From: Ignelater luminosus
Taxonomy: Eukaryota > Arthropoda > Insecta > Coleoptera > Elateridae
Direction of reading: 5' to 3'
Length of the DNA stretch: 64,000 bases
Assembly: GCA_011009095.1 (NCBI GenBank)
Contig: VTPC01090432.1
Coordinates: 62,001-126,000, forward strand
Positions 1-11,298 of the stretch are shown here, piece after piece. The notes under the pieces are model-generated. The model saw nothing but the letters and a program-made list of their open reading frames with translations. It was not told where the DNA came from and made no database searches. Made by a program: the position numbers and the translations under genes. How positions within the stretch are numbered: position 1 is the stretch's first letter; each line of letters starts with the position of its first letter.

Positions 1-470
1 AGTAAAATGTTTGGTGGCAGTAGTTATGAGAATGTTTAATTGTTCACGTTCTACTTTGTTATCCCGAGTATCATTGTTAGGGGTAAAAACATTGGCTAGA
101 TGTTCCGCAAACAAGGCAGCTTCCTCTTCGTCGCTTTTGGCCCATTGTGGATTGGGGTCCGTTTCGTTGCGGATTGGTGATACTCAAGTTTTGGGTTTTT
201 TCCAGTGTTTAATTGCTTTCCAGATTGAGTTGTCATATTGGTTTAGATTTGTGATATAATCTGAAAAAAGATCTTTTACGCACTTTCTTGATTTTAGCTT
301 TCAACTGGTTAGTTACTTTATTTAATGTTATTTTGTCTGCTGGCTGGTGTGTTCGGTGCCACGTAGCTCTAGCTTTTCTGTTTTCAGCTATTATTTTCTT
401 TATCTCAATTGGAGCTGAGTTCTGTGCTGTTGGTAGAGTCGTGGCGTTCTAAGCTGCCTCTGTTAGTGTC
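1..470 (-). pseudogene. Jockey ORF2 linker fragment (between endonuclease and RT)
   Basis: Minus-strand reading gives IIAENRKARATWHRTHQP, then a Lys-rich helix, then DYITNLNQYDNSIWKAIKHW and SDEEEAALFAEHLANVF. This order is characteristic of the region just before the reverse transcriptase in jockey-clade ORF2. Two stops lie in the frame: a TAG near 450 where Trp would be expected, and one near 200. The 5' end of the window truncates it. No endonuclease motif precedes it. Confidence 0.75.
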
Positions 471-1429
471 CTAGTGTTATCATGTGACCCTCCACATTTA
501 AAGCATGCATAGGGCCTATTGCAGTATGTCTTGGAGTGTCCATATTGCTGGCATTGCATGCATTGTGTGATTCCTTTGATCTTTCTGGGAGGCTCAATTT
601 GTATAGCTCTGTTTTGAAGGAACCTTATTTTTATATGTCTTTTACGTTGTCTGTCAGTTTTAGGTCTACACAAAATAGATTTTGGGGTTCTTTTGTCACT
701 CTGTGTCGAGCATTTACGATGTTTCTAAGTTGGAAATTATTCCTTATTAGTTCCTCTTTAGTTTCCTGAACATCTTTTGCGTGATGGAGATGTTTGATGA
801 CAGTTCTATAAGCACAGTCTTCCTTGGGTTGATAAGTGTAGTGTATTATGTTGCTTTCACGCATATGTCTTATCAGTTTTCTGTAGGATACTGGTGTATT
901 GCAATTTTTTTTATCGTATTGTCAGCTGGGCATTTTGTGATGTATTGTTCGTCTTCTAGTATATCATCGATTTTTTTTGTCATTTCTTGATAGTTTATAA
1001 CTCCGAAGACAAATATTGGGGGAGGGTTTGATGTTTAACTTACTTTGTTTTGGTTCATTAAGTTCAGTTAGAGCGCTGTATTTATTACTAAATGTTGTGA
1101 ATTGAGGGTTAGCTGTATATTTTTCTTTGCTTAGTCGACTTTGCTTTAACTACCTGCTAGGGATTGTTCGCCGTTTCGTTGTTTTCGACTTCATGGAATT
1201 CATCATCACTGGTAGATGACATTCTGTAGTAATCAATACTGTTTGGTGCTTGTGGGGTGTTGTGACTGGCTGACTTGGTTAGCTCCAAGGTGAGGTTATG
1301 GTGCGTATATGTTGTCACATGAAATTGTTTGAGTAGGATAAAACATTTGTGTATTGAGCATGGGGACACCCTGGGTGTTGTTGTTGGTTGGGAATTATTA
1401 CATTTACTATTTACTCCAACAGCTTCCAC
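449..1429 (-). pseudogene. Jockey ORF1 (Gag-like, PRE_C2HC plus CCHC zinc knuckles), degenerate
   Basis: The protein would bind element RNA and package it in the cytoplasm. Segments are readable in order on the minus strand: an acidic N-terminal part (1429-1157), a piece around 990-880 containing DDILEDEQY, the PRE_C2HC-like domain (864-631) with the typical HLHHAKDVQETKEEL and RHRVTKEPQNLF stretches, then CMQCQQYGHSKTYC and CFKCGGSH zinc knuckles (about 565-480). A missing base near 645 changes frame between the two overlapping pieces. After the second knuckle begins, the frame passes without interruption into ORF2 linker sequence, so the last zinc ligands are lost. Confidence 0.75.
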
Positions 1430-1473
1430 ACGATGAATTTAACAATGAGTGGCATTTTCTCAACTTTATCCTC

Positions 1474-1515
1474 TTAATGTACACCAAAGAATAATTAATG
1501 TACACCAAAGAATAA
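1474..1515. repeat. Perfect 21-bp tandem duplication
   Basis: The unit TTAATGTACACCAAAGAATAA occurs twice head to tail (1474-1494 and 1495-1515). It lies just upstream of the jockey ORF1 start. It may be part of the element's 5' UTR or a simple local duplication; no function is visible. Confidence 0.8.
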
Positions 1516-2749
1516 TGAATGAAACACATTTCCTGTACGGCTTCTGTGCTAAAATCAATTTACACTACTCGAACTTTTTCATAACATTTAGAACTAAAAC
1601 TTTCCACAGCCTTTAATTTACAAAAAAAGTCTTATCTCAATATACAGATTTTCAGTTCCAATGAGAAAACCAATTTCACTTAAATTTAAGTTCACAATAG
1701 AAAAAAGAAATTAATTCAACTACAACGGTGCTCGTCACGAACACTACACTAATAATTCCCACTGGATAACAAACGCGTTCCTAGCCTAGCAGCTTCTCTT
1801 TGTTCCCTGCGCGATTATCTTAGTCTTCATTAGCGACAAAGCAAGCACTACTTTTAGTTTTACAAACCCTTACCATAAGATCTTTATAGTAATTTAATTT
1901 GACAAACACCAAATTTATTTTCTCGCACAGATATAAACAACACGAACATTTCAACAATCGCGGTGGCATTACTTGAAATGAAACGGTAGACGTGAGAAAT
2001 CAAACATAACGGCCGATAATAAAAATAACATTACAACGTCACCTTAAACTTTGTTGGATCTAAAGTGTTATGTTTGGACTGCAACCTAGAGGTCTTTGCA
2101 CCTAAATTTGGGTCATTATCGACTAGAATTTACCTCTCTCTTGTCGGATTAAAAGATCATCTAAAAATGATGCTTGGCTCGGGCCTTTTCCAACTACTCT
2201 ATTGTCACATTTTTTAAGTAACAGATATGCACATTAAATAAAAATAATATTTGCCGGGACAATTTCTAAGAAATTTTTTCAATTGTTCTAACTGGTCATT
2301 AGAATGCTTTCCTTATCCATACAATTAGGGGAAGTAAGCGCGATTAGTGATTGATTTGCACATACAGGTTGTCGTTTGTTTACTATAAATTAGAAAGCAT
2401 GAGTAGGGAGTAGACTAACGAAGAAACTATCTAATGGAGTCATTGATTTAATCTTAATGTTCAGGTTCATTTTTATTAGAAACAAAAATCTTGTAAACAA
2501 CAACTCAATCTCGTAATTAACCAGACTTTATTATTTAAGTCTTCCATAAATCCTAGGAAATCACCAAAACGTGAACTTACAAGATTTATGAAAATATTGA
2601 AGAAAAAACTTTATTCCACGAAGAAATACGCACATGCATGTGTCACGTGCATCATCTTCAAGAAAGATTTGTGATAAATATTGACTTTTAGATGAACTAA
2701 CTGAGTCCTCTTACGTTAAGCTGGCAAATCCGGATATTGAAGCCGAGAT
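1516..2749. other. AT-rich non-coding DNA
   Basis: Both strands are closed by frequent stops and no transposon motif, RNA gene or long repeat was recognised. Confidence 0.5.
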
Positions 2750-2977
2750 TTGTTGTCATACGATTCTGACAAGAAGCAATCCGTCGTTGTTGCGGTTCCA
2801 TTTATTTCCTACCCAGGAGATGTTGAATGTGTGCTGGCAGCCAGCAGGTGTCTTAATTCTTTAGCGTTACCTAAAGACAAGCTAGACTTATTACTCCCAA
2901 AGGTTTCAATGCAGCAGCAAGAGGATGACCTCCAAGGACGTTCCTTGACTATTGATGTTTTCACTGTTATGAAATAA
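2750..2977 (+). CDS. Short open frame of unknown nature
   Basis: A 75-codon open frame that opens with TTG, has no proper ATG start and ends in TAA at 2977. The product is mildly acidic, with a hydrophobic start (VVVAVPFISYPGDVECVLAA) and no recognised domain. It could be a chance frame, a decayed repeat or an internal exon upstream of the channel exon, but no convincing splice signals were found. Confidence 0.12.
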   Translation: MLSYDSDKKQSVVVAVPFISYPGDVECVLAASRCLNSLALPKDKLDLLLPKVSMQQQEDDLQGRSLTIDVFTVMK

Positions 2978-3828
2978 AAATAAATCACGATACAGTCATG
3001 GAAATGAAATATCAGTTTAAAACTTACAGTTGGAAAAACTTAATTGAGAAGGAATTAAATCTGATAGTGATGATTTGTTATTTATTACTAATAGGTCTGT
3101 TCAAAATCATATTGTTATCAGGAAATTAAAAAACAATGAGTATAAAAAAATTAATTTTATCTGGTAATTTTTTGTTTGTTATCAACCCATACTTAATTAA
3201 ATCTGAATAATTTAGCAGTAATTCTAACCACCGAAGATTATATTTCTCATTATTTTAAAAGAATTTGCCTCTAAAAAAATATATGTACAGTTTTTGCTAA
3301 TCTCCTTATCCTCTAAAGACCGTTGCGGCCTTCCCATCAAAATGCAGGATATAACATTTTTAATGAAGTAAGAAAAAAAGTGCTACGAACATCATACCCT
3401 CCATAAGCAATATTTTTAGAAATTTGGCTCCATTAAGAGTAAAAACGCAGTTACATTTTTTAATGATAAGCTTAAGGGAATTATTTTTAATGTTAATTAG
3501 AAGTTGTAAACAGAGGGCAAGACAATTGCATTAAAATTTTTAATGTAAAGATCTATTTAACATCCTAAACCTCCATTTCCTCGAACCACTTTTATTATCC
3601 CAGTAGGAGAAGATATTATCATTCAGGTGCGTCCTCTCGTCCCTTAAAAGCGAAAGTGTCATTAGGAGAAGTACTTCTAAAGCTGATTTATAGCCTCACT
3701 TTTAAAAACTTCATTTAATGTTGTTCTTTTTGGCTGTGTGATTTTTTTTTCTGTTAATTTTAATACATTTATGAAATATTACCCTTTTTATTATCACTAA
3801 CGCCTGCTTTTTTTCTGTTTAAATCTAG
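2978..3828 (+). other. Non-coding DNA upstream of the K2P exon (probable 5' intron)
   Basis: AT-rich, no coding signal. It ends with a pyrimidine-rich tract and AG at 3801-3828 that reads as a 3' splice acceptor, so this is most simply an intron separating an upstream 5' UTR exon (not identified) from the coding exon. Confidence 0.5.
3809..3828 (+). other. Putative 3' splice acceptor of the K2P exon
   Basis: A T-rich tract followed by AAATCTAG ends at 3828, giving an exon start at 3829. The 112 nt between it and the ATG would be 5' UTR, interrupted by a stop in the coding frame. Confidence 0.55.
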
Positions 3829-3940
3829 ATGCCGAGATATCAAGGACGATGATATCAAGCCAAACACAGCAGCGTTCTCTAATAATACAGAAGCCATCCC
3901 ATATATCAACACGTGTTAACTGGTCCGAGCAACAATAACA

Positions 3941-4535
3941 ATGATTTGTGATGCGAACTCACCCACATCGGCTCCGTACCCAGGGCTTCCGCCCCACTCG
4001 CCTTATCACAGACGAGCCTCGCCCCCAGGTAGCCCCGCTCCGAAAAAATGCTGTTACGAACATCGAGAAGCGTATCCCCACGAGAATTTCTTTTGCTGTT
4101 GCTATAGCTGTCCCGGAACACGATCCACATCAGTTGTCGCAACAATCGGGGTATGTTGCCTAGTCCTGGGGTACACGATCCTGGGAGCCTTTACGTTTAT
4201 GGCCCTTGAGGGGCGGCTCGATCACGACACTGCCGTTGCAGCTTCGAAACCCGATCCGAAACACGATAAAAGCACAGTCGGAATTTTAAGGACCCAAACG
4301 GTGGACAAACTGTGGAGCATAACGGAAAATTTAAATATACTCTACAGAGAGAACTGGACCAGATTGGCGGCCGAAGAAGTGCTCGAGTTTCAGGAAGCTT
4401 TAATACGGGCTATGAAGGGCACAGGAAGCAGATACGTCGGAAGTCCGAGCTCGACCATGTTTTACTACCACAATACACACAGATGGAGCTTTAGCTCGTC
4501 CTTTTTGTATTCACTGACACTGATTACCACCATTG
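3941..4535 (+). CDS. Two-pore-domain (K2P) potassium channel, first coding exon
   Basis: K2P channels carry background K+ current across the plasma membrane. This exon encodes the first about 199 residues. In order: a Pro/Ser-rich cytoplasmic N-terminus, a Cys-rich stretch (about 37-57, FFCCCYSC), transmembrane helix M1 (about 64-88), the extracellular cap with an NWT glycosylation sequon at 138-140, and the first pore helix and filter SLTLITTIG (191-199). The start is supported by an in-frame TAA at 3917 and an A at -3 (ATAACAATG). The exon probably begins at 3829 after an acceptor and ends at 4535, where GTGAGT follows; the reading simply runs to a stop in the intron if unspliced. M2, second pore, M3 and M4 are not in this exon and were not found downstream. 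Closest in feel to TWiK/KCNK-type insect channels; the subtype is uncertain. Confidence 0.9.
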
Positions 4536-4541
4536 GTGAGT
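4534..4541 (+). other. 5' splice donor inside the K2P selectivity filter
   Basis: ATTG|GTGAGT matches a strong donor. The cut falls after the first base of the filter's first Gly codon (phase 1), so the next exon must begin by completing Gly and then encode the Tyr/Phe-Gly of the filter. Confidence 0.85.
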
Positions 4542-7113
4542 TTGTTTTGTATATAAAACCCCTTTTTTGTTGATATTTAGTTGGTAAATAACTTGTGTAG
4601 ATTCCAGACTAAATCATATAGACGCCATTTGATTGCCTCCCACAATCATTACGCTTGATGTGACAAATTACTGTTTAATGGACGTTGAACGTAATTTGAA
4701 AACAGGATTTTAATCGCAAAATTATTTACGGTTGAAGAAATATTTGAAATATTTTAACAAAAGGGAATACAGTTGAATATCTTAAATCGCTTTTTCATTA
4801 ACAGTAGTAATCTTTCGGATATTTTAATGTTTTGATTTTTATTTTCAAATTATAAAGTTCTAAAAATATTTTGTTGTATTTAGGAACTCCACACTAAGCT
4901 GTATTTACAAGTTTTGATTCTTTTATCAAAATTTATTTATCTGTTTGGGAATATTCGGTAATAATAAGAGCTCAAGTATGATAATTATTGAATGTTTTAA
5001 GACTATTTCACTTTTGCGTCAATTTTTTAGGTTTTTCATTTTGTAGCTCAGTGTATGACTTTAGGTTGCATTACTTAATTAAGTTTAGAATTGAATTAAA
5101 TTCTGCAGAAGAAGTTTCTTCTGGTGCATTTTATAATATTTAATTTAAATTCGAATTTACTTAATTTAAGGTTTTAATACTTCTTGTAAGTTTTAGGATG
5201 ATACTCTTAAATAAATTATTGCTTGTATGACATGCAGTAGGTAGTTTTGATGTCACAATTTAAATATGTGTGTTGGATTCATTATTGAAATGCTGTAAAT
5301 AGTAAAGAGACAAAGCCTCTTTCTCTCTGATTGGCTCTTTGATTCGAACAGATCAAAGCAAAGTGGATCACATCGTTACTATATCAGATCGTCACTGACC
5401 CCCAACGACTTCCGCCTTACTCGCAACTACTTCAGCGTGTAGAAAACCCAATACGTAGACTCTAAATTTCCTTTAGTTCGTTTAGAAAGTAGCATTGTTT
5501 TATAAATCACAAAGTGTATCAGCTAACTTCAGCGAGATAGGTGGTTTGACTTAAAAAGTGAGGTTAAATCTTAGCTTTTCTTAGAAATAAGCAAAAATAT
5601 CAAAATCAGGAAAGCGCTAACCGTGGGCTAAAGACATTTTTTTTAACGCAATGGTATGTCAGAAGAATTTAATGAAGCCCTTATGAGCTGTAAATGATTT
5701 TTAAAAGTTATTTGCGTAAGTGGGTCACATTATATCTTTTCAACTGCATATTAGAAGTGACCGTTTAATAGAAGCTCACGTACGTAACCGTAAAGTGTTC
5801 AAGCTGTAACAAACTTGTCCAAGAGAGCGTATAGTATTCAGAAGCTATAATAGATTCTGACAAATAAGGACATTGAGGTTCAATGAAATCATAAATTAAT
5901 TGCTATGTCAAAATAGTTAAAAAGTCATATAGATCTTTATATTAAAATAAGCGCATGACATTACATTAGTTTTACTACATATAAACCCGCGTTCTAATAA
6001 TGGGACATTTAAGGACGCTTGGGAGCTGAGTGTCTTACAAAGCCGGTTCGCTGGAAGGACAAGCCGACATACTGCTGAGAATCTTACTTAGCATGTAGAT
6101 TGTGGACTGAGTTTGTCAGCGCTGGCAAAGTTAGTGGTGGGGAAAGATTTGTAACCTAAAATTTAGTTCAAGGTTTTTCTACTAAAACCTAGCATGCGTC
6201 GACAAAATTTCCGCTGAGTTAGGCGACTGAGTATTTTCCTTCTCACTTCAAACTAAATTTGAATTTTCAATTTGAAAATTACTCACTAACAGTCAACAAA
6301 CGTATGAAACACAAGGTTAGTTAAAATCGTCGATTACAATAAGTAGAGTGATATATGAGCCTACCTTCATCACTCTAGCAAACCTTCACTGCTTACATAC
6401 GCAGAAATGATTATTTTATAAGCCTCGTTGCCATAGAGATGATCAGTAATCATTTAATTATATTAAGAAGTTATATACTGGAAGCGTTGCAGATTTAATA
6501 TTACAAGTATTCTGCTTACCCGGCGGACTCCTTGTCTGCTCCTAGAGAACAGCAAACTAATTATTATCTTCAATAAATACTTATAACCATAACTGAGGAA
6601 CTTTCATGCAAAACCGAATAAATCCACTTTTAGTAATTTCCTAGAAAAGATCATTTTGTTGGACAGTGTAAACGATAAAAGATAATAGAAAGCTTTTCCC
6701 TCTTAGTTGTGTACTTTTTGATAAGAATAAAATGTAGTATGTCTCATTAAAAAGTACAGTATCTTAGCAGATATGCCAGGAAATAATATGGATTTATCTG
6801 GTTTTGCTGGAAAAGTACCTTATTTATTACAATGGGGTCGTTTCCTAAAATATTATTTTTGCTTATTTGGGTTGCTTTTGCTTTAAATTAACGCTGGCTT
6901 TTTTTTAGATTTTTCTTGTTTATATTTTTACTATTTGTTTCAATTTAAAGTTCAAAAAAGCTTTTCTCGCCACTCCCGTGTCGTTACAAGTCTTTGACAA
7001 TATGACAACGCTAAAAACGAGAGCGCTTGCGTGTGAGCACCGGATGCGGATGCTGTCAGTATTATAGAAAGTGCTTAGAAGTTTGAGGTTATGCGGTATT
7101 ATGTTATTATATA
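4536..7113 (+). other. Probable K2P intron, no recognisable genes
   Basis: AT-rich and stop-dense on both strands. No exon starting with the second half of the filter was seen and no transposon motifs were recognised. A moderately GC-richer patch at about 5320-5460 has no coding potential. Confidence 0.5.
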
Positions 7114-7866
7114 CAGTGTGTCCAAGATGAGGATGCACAGCATGGGGATCTCGAAAACGGTAAATGGGATGAAAGTTGGCTATTTATAGGACCTTTTTGT
7201 TGGCGTTCGCAAAATCTTGATATCTTGGATAGCTTCAGAGATATTTAAAAAAACGTAGATTTCTCGATTTTCGTTATTATTTTTTCTTTCCTTTATTTAA
7301 AGAGATATCGGAAAACTAAAACCACTTTTCCATTGCCACTTTTTGTTCTCTATTAAAATACGCTATCAAAATTCCTGTACACCGTTTTGGTTTCGAGTAA
7401 CCATCATCAACCTCATTTTTTAAATAAGCGAAAAAACAATTAAAAATTGTTTTAGATAGCTCTTGTCACAATTCTAATGAAGTAAACATGATAGGGTTAT
7501 TTTGATTTCGATTTTTTTGTGTTGAACGCTGCTGTGGCCAACTGTAATAATTGCTGTTCATCTTCAAAATTTTGGTTAAACACATGATTCTTGACATAAC
7601 TCTAGAGTAAAGAAATCAGGTGAACGTGCAGGCCAGGGTACTGCAGAATGCATTAATTTATAGCATAAGAAATCAAAATAACCCTATCATATCATCAAGA
7701 AATCTACTTTTTTTAAATATCTCTGAAACTATCCAAGATATCTAGATTTTATAAAGGCCAACAAAAAGATCCTATAAATAGCCAACTTTCGTCCCATTTA
7801 ACCGATGCTGTATCTCTTACCGTTTCCATGATCCCTATGCTGTGCATCCTTATCTTGGACACACTG
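7114..7866. mobile_element. Palindromic mariner-type element, copy 1 (one arm shortened)
   Basis: Flanked by TA on both sides (7112-7113 and 7867-7868). The ends CAGTGTGTCCAAGATGAGG and its complement at the right end match for nearly 200 bp as inverted repeats. The left arm is about 400 bp; the right arm has lost about 200 bp of its inner part. The loop, on the minus strand near 7610-7660, reads WPARSPD, the third-Asp motif of a DDE_3/mariner-type transposase. Same family as 41509-42503. Confidence 0.85.
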
Positions 7867-8346
7867 TATATTACATATTATATTTACAAAGTTTTATACA
7901 AATAAACTATCCACTAAACCACAAAATAATAGTCAATATCAGACGTAAAAAAATATAGATACTTATAACTTTGGTTCAAATCGACAAAGCGAAGAAACCC
8001 GACAACTAACGAATGATGGCAAAGACACAACAACTTAATTGCGACGTTATCAGCTCTATTATTTGTACAGACCGTCTACCGACAAACTGTGACGTCACTA
8101 GTAAAGAATTATTTTATTCTCTTATAACTCTTTAGTTATCATATTATGGAAAAAAACTGTTATTGGATATTAACAATATGTCCTGTCTAGAATGATAATA
8201 TGTGTTTAGATTTCAATAAATCCATTTTAGAAAACAACCCCATTAAATAAAATTCTAAAGTTGGCTCTACAAATTAAACTTTTATTAAAGTTTATATAAA
8301 AAAAAAAACAAAATACAAGAAAGTAAAAATTAGTATTTCGAAAATA
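7867..8346. other. Non-coding DNA
   Basis: No gene, repeat or RNA signal recognised in this AT-rich interval. Confidence 0.5.
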
Positions 8347-9870
8347 TTAAATGTGTAGGGCATCTTCCTCTTCCAAACAGTCGCATCTCTCTCCATCGCT
8401 GTCATGATCCTTTTGTTCATCGGGTTTATCGTTTTAAATCTCAATTGCAGACAAACTTCTTTTGTACCTATTAAAATTTTCTTGGCTTTCCCAGTTTTGT
8501 CCAAATTGTTGAGCCATAAGTTTTCTTTTTTTTGTCTGGGATAGAACGGTGTAATTCGATATTATTGAATTGAAAACCTTCGTCAGATTTGTTTTTCTTA
8601 AGCAGATTTTGTTGAGTTTCAGTTATGATTTTAAATCGATACTGCTCGTGGCCGGTAACAGATTCGTTTTACCTTTTATTTTTTTAAAAATAATTCTTTT
8701 AATGTCAGCTACTCCATCCATTTTTTTATAAAAAGTCTGTAATTTCTTAATATCCTTAATCAGCCAGTCTTGTCCCAATATTTTAATAGCACCTACTTCT
8801 GAATATACCTTATAGTATCCATCTTTTGATTCGATAGTGGGATTTCTTGTTAGGACCTTTTCCACTCTACCAAACGCTAGATCAGCCGGCATAAAGCTGT
8901 GTCCCTAGCAGGGTAGATAAGATTTATTCGAGTTACATTTTCAGGGGACTCAGATTTCAACCAGTGCAATAAGGCATAGACAATGTTGCTATTCTTATTC
9001 TGTCCTCCGCATCCATCACAGAACAACCTTATGACTCTTTTGTCTTGCAAAAATACCCCATTCAAGTGCGAAAGTAAAGCAGATCCAATTTTGTACAACC
9101 ACTGATGCTACGTCTTCGGTCCTCAAATAAAATGTAGGATTTTTGGATTCCATCTGAACGCAACAGAATGAGTATAGACTTATTTGATGTGAATAGAAAG
9201 CTTTGCTAATGGGCGTTCGAGGAAGAAGCTGTACTTGCTGTAGGTCAAAGCTGAAGCTAAAGGCATCTTCTGGATTCTCCTTCATCATTTGGTAAAAAGC
9301 CTTTGACCTTTTATTGTGAATACGATATTGTAGCAGAAGCTTCTTTGTATTTGAATCATTTTAAACTTTCATTAGATATTTTAGTCTTGTGCATTGACCA
9401 CAACAATCTGATGCTGAAGATGAAAACCCTATATTGAACTTTGTTTGAAACACTTTTCTGGACATCAAATACGTAATTTTATACTAAGTATCAACTGTAT
9501 TGTTATACATCTTGTGCAGTTTAGATATGTTAAAATAAGAAGGTAAGTAAATCCTTTTGGATTTCGGTCTGTTATAATGGCTTTCCTGACCTCTAAGCTG
9601 TCCAATAAATTCTTTAACTTTTTCTCGGTTAGTAACAGCTTTTGCAGACATACGGTCGCTACCACGTTTTTCTTTTGGTGCCTCCCCTTGGTAAATAATT
9701 TTTGCCACATGACTGATTCTGTGAACTGTTAATCCAAGTGCATGTCGAAAAAATTCTTGACATACCCTAACACCAGTGTCGTCTCGTTTTAAAAAGTAAA
9801 CTATGTTAAGTGATCGTGTTTTTGGTTCATCTTTTATAGGTTTCTTTCTTGCTGTTTGAAGAACAGACAT
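8347..9870 (-). pseudogene. DUF7869-like insect gene of probable transposon origin, broken
   Basis: Matches by eye a family of arthropod proteins of unknown biochemistry, often repetitive in the genome. N-terminal part 9870-9487 includes SHYNRPKSKRIYLPS. A Cys pair (DCCGQC) follows near 9400, then LLPRTPISKAFYSHQISLY (about 9230), RLFCDGCGGQNKNSNIVYA (about 9020) and FGRVEKVL (about 8870), ending in an acidic CDCLEEEDALHI-like tail at about 8350. Breaks: TAG near 9485, TAA near 9360, a frameshift near 9100, one base lost near 8905, and a further frame change before the tail. ATG at 9868-9870 is the likely start of this copy. The domain name is recalled from the motif pattern and is the weaker part of the call. 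Confidence 0.6.
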
Positions 9871-10679
9871 TATATAGCAAAGTTTCGTGTTTTGCTCAAT
9901 TTTGTCCTGCGTCTCGTAGAACTTCTTGCGAATTAACTTTACATCACAGTTTCAAATTTTAAAACAAAAATATATTTTTCCAGCATGATTCCACGACCTC
10001 TTAAATTTCCTTAAATCTGGGTCTGCGTATATATATATAATTTTAGGAATGTTAGATTACGTAAAACACGTCTGGTTTCATAGTTTTTACGTCGCATTCT
10101 GCTACCAACATTTGCATCTTCCACAGACACTAGATTATTCATTTTAACTGATTTTACCACTATCTAAGCAATAACATACAGAAGGAATGTGACAAAAACT
10201 TCAGTCACCACGTTAACAGACTAGTAAGGTTAGATTATTACAATAAGAGTAGACTCTTACCAATACTGCAACGTAAACTCTTTACCAGCCTACTACAAGG
10301 AACCTGTACCCACAAGAATATGCAACTCTCATGCCATCTGTGAAGTAAAATCTTTGCTAGTCCGAAGGAAAAACTGTAAACGATGAAATAGGTTTACCGG
10401 ATTTATTTGGTTTTGCGTGAACAAACGTATTTATTCGCTTTTGCTTGAAACTATCAATTTTGGGGTGCTTTTAATAAAGAATTTATTTGTTTTAGCTTGA
10501 GAATAAGTGCGGCTATACAAAGCTGGTAAAAAGATTATATAGAAAACATCTGTAACTCATTTGTTTCCAAAATTGGATTTATTCGATTTTGCACTAAAGC
10601 CTCTCAACTATAATTAACAAACAATTTAAAACCTCCGAGATTTTAGAAGTACGAACGTTAAATTTGGTCAACATAAGCA
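9871..10679. other. Non-coding DNA between pseudogene and RTE element
   Basis: Contains a short TA run near 10030 and loose recurrences of a TTTGGTTTTGC-like phrase around 10410-10600. No coding frame or element termini recognised. Confidence 0.4.
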
Positions 10680-10950
10680 GCAACCAAATTACAAATGAAA
10701 AGAGAAAGGCATTCCTAAAATACAAAACACAAAAATGCATCAAGATAAACAACTCTACATAAAGGAGAGAAATATAGCCAATATAAAAATAAGAGAAATT
10801 AAAGAATCATTTTGGAAAAATTCACAAGAGATATGGAAAGAGACCTGAATAGGTTTTAGAAGAAAATCTGGAGAATGCTTAGAAATAAAAAAGCGGAAAT
10901 CAGCGAAACCATTAAGATTAACGACATTAATACAACCCGCTGGGAAGTAT

Positions 10951-11196
10951 TGTAACGCGCCACGAATAAGTGCATTGAATATACCAGAGAAGACGCGAAA
11001 CTTCTAGGTTCATCGAGAGAAACAAAGAGACGATATTATAAAGGTAAGCGGCAATGTAGAAACCAGTTACGCAATAAGTTGTGCTCGAGGATAAATAAAT
11101 GTGTAATTAGTGATATAAATAAATTATTCTGTACATAGGGAAATACATTTATCAGAAAATTTAGTAAAAAATAAATAAACGTTTTGTTAAAGACGC
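10951..11196. mobile_element. Unclassified about 246-bp insertion in the RTE copy (possible solo LTR)
   Basis: Sequence related to the RTE frame stops at TGGGAAG (10941-10947) and resumes at TATTTCCAAGAG (about 11197). The inserted DNA begins TGTAACGCGCC, has a TATA-like tract near 11117 and AATAAA-like runs near 11170. TAT flanks both sides. It does not end in CA, so a solo LTR is only one possibility. Confidence 0.4.
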
Positions 11197-11298
11197 TATT
11201 TCCAAGAGTTCTACCAAAACGAAGAGCATATAGCAAACCTTCTGACACTAACAGAAGATGACGATGACAACGCAATAGAAATAAAGGAAGAAGATATA

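Larger units (their letters stand above)
1..1432 (-). mobile_element. Jockey-like non-LTR retrotransposon, internally deleted and cut by window edge
   Basis: Read on the minus strand, this stretch gives an ORF1 (Gag-like) protein running directly into the linker that in jockey-type elements lies between the endonuclease and reverse transcriptase of ORF2. The endonuclease and the end of ORF1 are missing. ORF1 starts near 1429 and the zinc knuckles are at about 480-560. ORF2 linker sequence continues to base 1, so the reverse transcriptase would lie to the left of the window. Frameshifts and stops show it is dead. Family assignment rests on the ORF1 architecture and linker motifs. Confidence 0.8.

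Noticed and set aside
3906-4145. Minus-strand and other-frame open stretches across the K2P exon
   Set aside because: They are shadows of the channel exon; the plus-strand frame alone gives a recognisable protein.
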